The position numbers and the translations under genes were made by a program. The notes beneath the pieces were generated by a model. That model was given only the letters and a program-made list of their open reading frames with translations. It had not been told where the DNA came from and made no database searches. A stretch of 64,000 nucleotides of DNA, taken from Ciceribacter ferrooxidans. GTDB taxonomy: Bacteria > Pseudomonadota > Alphaproteobacteria > Rhizobiales > Rhizobiaceae. Where the stretch lies: NCBI RefSeq assembly GCF_004137355.1, contig NZ_SDVB01000101.1, positions 1 through 64,000 of the forward strand. Reading direction: 5' to 3'. Shown one piece after another: positions 59,047 through 64,000 of this stretch. Numbering within the stretch: the stretch's first letter is position 1; each line of letters starts with the position of its first letter.

Positions 59047-60090
59047 GTGCGAAGAATTGTCAGAGTGCCCAAGATCAAGACTGAGAGCGCCAAAAGCCAG
59101 ACCCGCAGGGCTGCGGCCGGCAAAGCCACGCTGAAGACGATCGCCGAAGAGGCAAACCTTGCCGTCACCACCGTGTCGAGGGCGCTCGCCGACGATCCGC
59201 TGATCAGCGGCACGACGCGAGAACGGGTGCGCGAGATCGCCGACCGCCTGGGCTACATGCCGGACCGTGCCGCGCAGCGCCTGAAGACCGGCAAGACGAA
59301 CGTCATAGGCGTCCTCCTCGACCAGCATGAGGAAATCCTCGGTTTCGGAACTTCCTTGCTTTACGGCGTTACCAAGGCGCTGAAGGGCACGCCCTACCAC
59401 CTGATCGTGATGCCCAACTTTCTCGACACCTCGAATGTCGAAGCCGTCGAGCATATCGTGCGCAACAATCTCGCCGACGGCATCATCTTCACCCGGACCG
59501 AGGTTCTCGATCCGCGTGTCAGGTTCCTGATCGAGAAGGACTTTCCCTTCGTCAGCCACGGCAGGACGGAATTCACCACCGCGCATCCGTTCGTCGATTA
59601 CGACAACTACGCCTTCGCCTACGAGGCCGCCCGCCGCCTGATCGCCAAGGGCCGCCACAAACTGACGATCATCCTTCCGCCGAAGAATCTCACCTTCAGC
59701 CAGCACATGTTGCACGGCTTCATGACCGCGGTGCGCGAGGCGGGTATCGCCTACGAGCTCGCCGAGGGTATCACGCTCGATTCCACCGCCGGCATGGTCC
59801 GCGACTATTTCCGGACGCGGCTGCAGCGGCCCGATCCCCCCGACGCCCTGATCTGTCCCGGCGAAGTCTCCGCCATGGCGGCGATCACCGGGCTTTCCGA
59901 CGGCGGCTGGACGCTCGGACGTGAATACGACATCGTCGCCAAGCAGACCTCGCGGCTCCTCTCCGACATCCAGCCGGGCGTCGATGCGATCTACGAGGAC
60001 CTCACCGCCGCGGGCGAACATCTCGGGCGCCTGCTGCTGAAGCGGATCGGCGGCACGGATGTCGAAAAGCTGCAGGTGATCCTCAGCTGA
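59047..60090 (+). CDS. LacI-family transcriptional regulator (divergent from the ten-gene operon)
   Basis: A 347-residue repressor with a basic N-terminal extension of about 27 residues before the HTH (TLKTIAEEANLAVTTVSRAL). The hinge is YMPDRAAQRLKTGKTNVIGV, and the sensor domain has FVSHGRTEFTTAHPFVDYDN, FSQHMLHGFMTAVREAG and DALICPGEVSAMAAITGL. The start is a GTG at 59047; a GTG at 59065 is equally possible since neither has a clear Shine-Dalgarno. Palindromes in the shared promoter make it the best candidate repressor of the importer operon. Confidence 0.88.
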   Translation: MRRIVRVPKIKTESAKSQTRRAAAGKATLKTIAEEANLAVTTVSRALADDPLISGTTRERVREIADRLGYMPDRAAQRLKTGKTNVIGVLLDQHEEILGFGTSLLYGVTKALKGTPYHLIVMPNFLDTSNVEAVEHIVRNNLADGIIFTRTEVLDPRVRFLIEKDFPFVSHGRTEFTTAHPFVDYDNYAFAYEAARRLIAKGRHKLTIILPPKNLTFSQHMLHGFMTAVREAGIAYELAEGITLDSTAGMVRDYFRTRLQRPDPPDALICPGEVSAMAAITGLSDGGWTLGREYDIVAKQTSRLLSDIQPGVDAIYEDLTAAGEHLGRLLLKRIGGTDVEKLQVILS

Positions 60091-60151
60091 CGGCGGGGCT
60101 CCGGTTCGAAAGCCTTTGCGGGCGCTGCGTTCGACGGTCATCGGAGTGTCC

Positions 60152-61675
60152 TCACGCCCTGACCCAGTTCGATCGGGTGCGGCCAACCCGCATGACGACC
60201 GACTTGATTTCGAGGAATTCTTCAAGCCCGTAGTGGCCGTTTTCGCGACCCTGGCCGCTCTGTTTGTAGCCGCCGAAGGCGACTTCGGGGAAACCATCCA
60301 TCCAGGTGTTGGTCCAGACCGTGCCGGCCTCGGCGCGGCGTGCAAAGGCAAGGCAGGTGTGGACGTTCTCGCTCCACACCCCGGCCGAAAGACCGTAGGC
60401 AGCATCGTTGGTGAGCGCGATCGCCTCCTCCAGCGTACGAAAGGTGAGCACGGAGAGCACCGGCCCGAAGACCTCCTCGCGCGCAATCGCCATATCCGCG
60501 GTCACGCCTGTGACCACCGTCGGGGCGAAGAACCGGCCCGGCAGGCCGGGATGGGAAACCGGCGCGCCTCCGAGCTTGACCCTTGCTCCCGCCGCCAGGG
60601 CATCCTTCACATAGCCGGCAATCTTCTCCTGATGCGCCTGCGAGATAATGGCGCCTACCTGCGTTTCGGGGTTGAGCGGATCGCCGAAGGCGACCTTCTT
60701 CGAAAGCGCCACAACCTTCTCAACGAGCGTATCGGCGATGTCCTCGTGGACGATGATACGGCTGCCGGAATTGCAGCATTCGCCGGCGTTGAAATAGACG
60801 CCAAAGGTGATCGCATCGGCGGCACTCTCGAGATCCGCATCTGGAAACACGACCTGCGGGTTCTTGCCGCCGAGTTCCAGCGCCACCTTCTTCAGTGTCA
60901 CAGAGGCGGCCGCCGCGATTGCCTTGCCGACGGCGGTCGAGCCGGTGAAGCTCACCATATCGACATCCGGATGCTCGGCCATCAGCGCGCCAACCGGCTG
61001 GCCGAAGCCGAGCACGATGTTGACGACACCCACCGGCAGCCCGGCTTGAAGCAGGAGTTCGCCGAGGATGACCGTCGTCGACGGCGTCATCTCCGACGGC
61101 TTGATGACGCAGGTGCAGCCGGCGGCAAGCGCGAAGGGCAGCTTCTGGCTCAGGATCCAGAAAGGAAAATTCCACGGCGTGATGATCGAAACGACGCCGA
61201 TCGGCTCCTTGAGCACCATGGCAAGCATGTCTTCGCCGAGCGAATTGTGACTATCGCCGTGCATCGTGCGGGCAAGGGACGCCGCGTAGCGCCAGAGATC
61301 GGCCGCGCCGGAAATCTCGCCGCGCGCCTGGCTGATCGGCTTGCCGCTTTCGAGCGTCTCGAGAAGCGCCATCCGCTCGACATTGGCTTCGATCAGGTCG
61401 GCGACTTTCAGGAGGAGCGTCGCGCGCTCCTTACCGGAGATGCGGCTCCAGCGCCCGTCGTCGAAGGCCTTGCGCGCTGCACCGATCGCGGCTTCCGTCT
61501 CCGCCCGACCGGCGCGGGCGGAGCGGCTGACGAGAATACCGTGCGAGGGCGAGGTCCGGTCAAAGCTCTCGCCGTTGTCGCTCCCTCTCCAGATGCCGTC
61601 GATCAGGTGCCGACCCTCGAACGGGGCTTTCGGTAGGGCTGCCTCGACGGCGGCGGTCATGGTCATGTCGCTCAT
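60152..61675 (-). CDS. NAD(P)-dependent aldehyde dehydrogenase
   Basis: A 507-residue ALDH-superfamily enzyme. ITPWNFPFWI (Asn169), cofactor lysine in CVIKPSEMTP (K192), general base E267 in LELGGKNPQ and nucleophile C301 in FNAGECCNSGSR, ending with FGGYKQSGQGRENGHYGLEE. It oxidises an aldehyde to an acid. Start ATG 61675; a GTG at 61681 overlaps the hydratase stop. Last gene of the three-gene minus-strand operon. The substrate may be a gamma-amino, semialdehyde or aryl aldehyde; not determined. Confidence 0.92.
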   Translation of the reverse strand: MSDMTMTAAVEAALPKAPFEGRHLIDGIWRGSDNGESFDRTSPSHGILVSRSARAGRAETEAAIGAARKAFDDGRWSRISGKERATLLLKVADLIEANVERMALLETLESGKPISQARGEISGAADLWRYAASLARTMHGDSHNSLGEDMLAMVLKEPIGVVSIITPWNFPFWILSQKLPFALAAGCTCVIKPSEMTPSTTVILGELLLQAGLPVGVVNIVLGFGQPVGALMAEHPDVDMVSFTGSTAVGKAIAAAASVTLKKVALELGGKNPQVVFPDADLESAADAITFGVYFNAGECCNSGSRIIVHEDIADTLVEKVVALSKKVAFGDPLNPETQVGAIISQAHQEKIAGYVKDALAAGARVKLGGAPVSHPGLPGRFFAPTVVTGVTADMAIAREEVFGPVLSVLTFRTLEEAIALTNDAAYGLSAGVWSENVHTCLAFARRAEAGTVWTNTWMDGFPEVAFGGYKQSGQGRENGHYGLEEFLEIKSVVMRVGRTRSNWVRA

Positions 61676-61677
61676 GG

Positions 61678-62445
61678 TCACTGTCCCGAAAAAACCGGTT
61701 TGCGTTTGTCACGGAAGGCCGTGACACCTTCATTACGGTCGGCGCTGGCGGCGATCGCAGCGCTTCCGAGCGCCTCGATCATTGCCCCCTGATCCTCGCC
61801 GCAGCCGGCATGGATCATGAATTTGGCGACCTCGACGGCCCGTGGCGACAGGTCAGTGACCTTTGCAGCAATCTCGATGGCCGCCTGGCGAGGATCATCG
61901 GCGATCTCTGCGACGAAACCGAACTGCAGGGCACGTTCGGCACTGATGCGCCGTCCGAACAGCGCCATCTCCTTGATGACCGGTTCCGGCAGCAGGCGGG
62001 CGAGCCGCTGCGTGCCCGACCAGCCCGGCACGATGCCGACATGGGCCTCGGGAAGGGCAAGCGTCGCCTTCGGCGCCATGACCCGGATGTCGCAGGCCGC
62101 GGCAAGCTCCAGCCCGCCGCCGAAGGCGTGCCCCGAGATCACACCGATCACGGGCTTTGCCAGCCGGGCAAGACGGTCGAAAATCCGGTGTCCTTCGCGA
62201 ACCCAGTGGCGGGCGAACTCCGCCGGCGAAAGGTCTCCCCAGGCATTGATATCGGCGCCGGCGCAGAAGGCCCGCTCCCCTTCCGCCGTCACCATCAGGC
62301 AGGTGATATCCGCCCGGCGTTCGACTGCGTCGAGATGCCCGGCGAATTCCTGCAACATCGCGACGGTGAAGGCATTGAGCTTGGCGGGATTGTCGAGCCG
62401 GATCTCCGCGAGCTGGCCGTGGATCTCGAGATGAACCGTGCTCAT
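61678..62445 (-). CDS. Enoyl-CoA hydratase/isomerase family protein (crotonase)
   Basis: A 255-residue crotonase. Oxyanion-hole segments ERAFCAGADINAWG and ISGHAFGGGLELAAACDI, and the pair of acids expected for hydratases: Glu in GGGLELAA and Glu in LPEAHVGIVPGWSGTQRL. It adds water to a 2-enoyl-CoA. ATG 62445 overlaps the CoA-transferase stop by 4 bp, fixing the start inside a much longer open frame. It acts on the CoA thioester made by the neighbouring transferase. Confidence 0.92.
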   Translation of the reverse strand: MSTVHLEIHGQLAEIRLDNPAKLNAFTVAMLQEFAGHLDAVERRADITCLMVTAEGERAFCAGADINAWGDLSPAEFARHWVREGHRIFDRLARLAKPVIGVISGHAFGGGLELAAACDIRVMAPKATLALPEAHVGIVPGWSGTQRLARLLPEPVIKEMALFGRRISAERALQFGFVAEIADDPRQAAIEIAAKVTDLSPRAVEVAKFMIHAGCGEDQGAMIEALGSAAIAASADRNEGVTAFRDKRKPVFSGQ

Positions 62446-64000
62446 GGCGTCCACCCCATCGGCGTTTCGGACAGCAGCCTGCGGTCGATCGTCACCGCAT
62501 CCGGCGCGACCTTGACCCTCCCTTGAGAGGCTATCACGATATCCCGCTCCGGCTCGATGCCGGGCATGATCTCGGTGGCGACGAGGCCTTCTGCGGTCAA
62601 CCGCATGACGCAGCGCTCGGTGACATAGAGAACGTCCTGGCCCTCGGCGCGCGCCCGCCGGCCGGAAAAGGTCACATGCTCGACTTTCTCCACCATCTTG
62701 GTGAACTTGCCCGGCTTGGCGACGCGAATACCCTCGCCTGTCAGCTGCACCTCCGCGCCCGCCTCGAACCAGCCGGAGAAGACGATCTTGCGCGCCTGCG
62801 CGGTGATATCGACGAAGCCGCCGCAGCCGGCCGTGAGAAAGGGCTTCTTGCCGAGCTTCGAGACGTTGACGTTGCCCTCGACATCGACTTCGAGGAAGGA
62901 GAGGAAGGACACGTCGAAGCCGCCGCCCTGGAAGTAGATGAACTGCTGCGGCGAGGGCACGAAACCGTCGGCGTTGGAGGCACAGCCGAAGGCGAAGTCG
63001 GTGAGCGGCATGCCGCCGACCGCGCCCTGCTCGATCGCCCAGGTCACCGCGTCGGGATGGCCTTCCTCGAGCAGGATACGCGGCACCTGTGCGCTGATGC
63101 CGAAACCGAGATTGGCGGTCATGCCACGCTTCAGCTCGAATGCGGCCCGGCGCGCAATCACTTTCTCGACACCGTGCTCGGCGAGCTTGAAGCTCGACCA
63201 CGGCCGCATGATCTGGCCGGAGATCGCCGGATCGTAAGGCGTCTCGCAGGTCTGCTTCTGGTCTGGATCGATAACCACGAGGTCGACGAGGTGACCCGGC
63301 ACCCGCACGTCGTGCGGCCGGAGACTGCCGGCAGCCGTCATGCGCTGCACCTGAGCGATCACCAGGCCGCCGTGATTGCGCACGGCTATCGCCTGTTCCA
63401 GGCCGCCGAGATAGGCGCCCTCGTGCTCGTAGGTGAGGTTGCCGCGCTCGTCGGCCGTCGTCGCCCGCAGGATACAGACGTCCGGCACGATATTCGGAAA
63501 ATGCAGCCAGGTCTCGCCGGCGAACTCCACCTGCGTGACGATCGGCCGGGCGGCGGCCTTCCCGTTCATGGCGCAACCTTCGCGCCGCGGATCGACGAAG
63601 GTGTCGAGACCGATACGCGTGAGGACACCCGGTCTGCGGGCGGCTACCTCGCGGTGCATGTCGAACATGATGCCGGAGGGCACGTTGTAGGCCTCGATGC
63701 GATCCTCGACGATCATCTTCCAGATCTCGGGCATCGGCAGGCTCGAAGGGCCGGACGGATAGGAGCCGGCGAGAACACGGCAGATGAGGCCGTCCTTGGC
63801 GATGTGGTCGATGCCCTTGACTCCGTACATGTCGCCGGCGGCGATCGGGTGCAGCATGGTCAGGCCGCGCGGATGGCCTTCGTCGTCGAAACGTCTGCCG
63901 AGCGCCTCCAGGACGAGATCGGGGCAGCCGAGGGCGGAGGAGGACGAGACGGTGACCACCGCCCCGTCGGGAATGCGCGCAACGGCTTCTGCCGCCGAAA
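62442..64000 (-). CDS. Acyl-CoA:acetate/3-ketoacid CoA-transferase, fused alpha-beta type (5' end beyond window)
   Basis: At least 519 residues are visible, running off the right edge; the frame continues through SAAEAVARIPDGAVVTVSSS, so the start is outside. It is a family-I CoA-transferase with both halves fused, as in YdiF and propionate CoA-transferase. Blocks include HPIAAGDMYGVKGIDHIAKD, TADERGNLTYEHEGAYLGG and AIEQGAVGGMPLTDFAFGCA, whose Glu is the expected catalytic residue, then FIYFQGGGFDVSFLSFLEVD and GCGGFVDITAQARKIVFSG. It moves CoA from acetyl- or another acyl-CoA to a free acid, beginning degradation of a short or branched acid. Confidence 0.9.
   Translation of the reverse strand, partial: SAAEAVARIPDGAVVTVSSSSALGCPDLVLEALGRRFDDEGHPRGLTMLHPIAAGDMYGVKGIDHIAKDGLICRVLAGSYPSGPSSLPMPEIWKMIVEDRIEAYNVPSGIMFDMHREVAARRPGVLTRIGLDTFVDPRREGCAMNGKAAARPIVTQVEFAGETWLHFPNIVPDVCILRATTADERGNLTYEHEGAYLGGLEQAIAVRNHGGLVIAQVQRMTAAGSLRPHDVRVPGHLVDLVVIDPDQKQTCETPYDPAISGQIMRPWSSFKLAEHGVEKVIARRAAFELKRGMTANLGFGISAQVPRILLEEGHPDAVTWAIEQGAVGGMPLTDFAFGCASNADGFVPSPQQFIYFQGGGFDVSFLSFLEVDVEGNVNVSKLGKKPFLTAGCGGFVDITAQARKIVFSGWFEAGAEVQLTGEGIRVAKPGKFTKMVEKVEHVTFSGRRARAEGQDVLYVTERCVMRLTAEGLVATEIMPGIEPERDIVIASQGRVKVAPDAVTIDRRLLSETPMGWTP

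Noticed and set aside
62446-63576. N-terminal extension of the enoyl-CoA hydratase gene over about 1.1 kb
   Set aside because: That part lies entirely within the CoA-transferase gene in another frame; the ATG at 62445 with a 4-bp overlap and a normal crotonase length is the real start.

Overview
The window is GC-rich alphaproteobacterial DNA, most likely from a member of the Rhizobiaceae (Sinorhizobium/Ensifer, Rhizobium, Shinella or a relative). The evidence is dense LacI- and GntR-controlled ABC sugar-uptake operons, inverted pairs of a CCCC-ACAA-GGGG type intergenic palindrome, a CtrA box (TTAA-N7-TTAA) in front of minCDE, and a RirA-type iron box (TGA-N9-TCA) in front of a siderophore receptor. 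From general knowledge, minCDE sits on a secondary replicon in several rhizobia (pSymB in S. meliloti, the linear chromosome in Agrobacterium), so this may be a chromid or megaplasmid. No rRNA, tRNA, CRISPR array or replication origin was seen.

Layout. 1-168: C-terminal end of an IS110-type transposase. 273-6549 (+): GntR regulator, PLP-dependent sulfur-amino-acid lyase and a complete carbohydrate ABC importer. 6651-10517 (-): AraC regulator and a two-subunit molybdenum hydroxylase (isoquinoline oxidoreductase-like). 10713-17619 (-): LacI regulator, ABC importer, glycerophosphodiesterase and inositol-monophosphatase-like enzyme. 17912-19789 (+): RecQ helicase. 19845-21679 (-): minCDE, with a small unknown gene divergent at 21933. 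22227-26213 (-): LacI regulator with IolH-, IolG- and IolI-like inositol enzymes. 26504-27205 (+): glutathione transferase. 27255-41467 (-): complete biosynthesis set for a 2,3-dihydroxybenzoate-serine (enterobactin-type) siderophore with receptor, binding protein, esterase and phosphopantetheinyl transferase, plus a divergent AraC regulator (41612-42601, +). 42611-43873 (-): glycerate kinase. 44215-48121: GlxA-type regulator facing a small DJ-1/DoxX/DHFR-like/AHSA1 stress-type cluster. 48134-58740 (-): ten-gene ABC importer plus oxidoreductase operon, with a LacI gene at its end and another LacI gene divergent at 59047. 60152-64000 (-): CoA-transferase (cut by the window edge), enoyl-CoA hydratase and aldehyde dehydrogenase.

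How it works together. This is mainly an accessory nutrient-acquisition region: three complete ABC importers, each with its own regulator and downstream enzymes, and an iron-scavenging system. The most distinctive parts are: (i) the siderophore cluster, whose NRPS carries all ten residues of the EntF serine code, whose EntB is split into two genes, and which includes a catechol-type O-methyltransferase; (ii) an importer with phosphodiesterase and inositol phosphatase that could feed the nearby inositol enzymes; (iii) the ten-gene operon with two GMC oxidoreductases and a DUF993 protein, whose substrate I cannot name; (iv) several candidate operators readable by eye, including matched AraC sites in two promoters and paired LacI palindromes exactly 80 bp apart.
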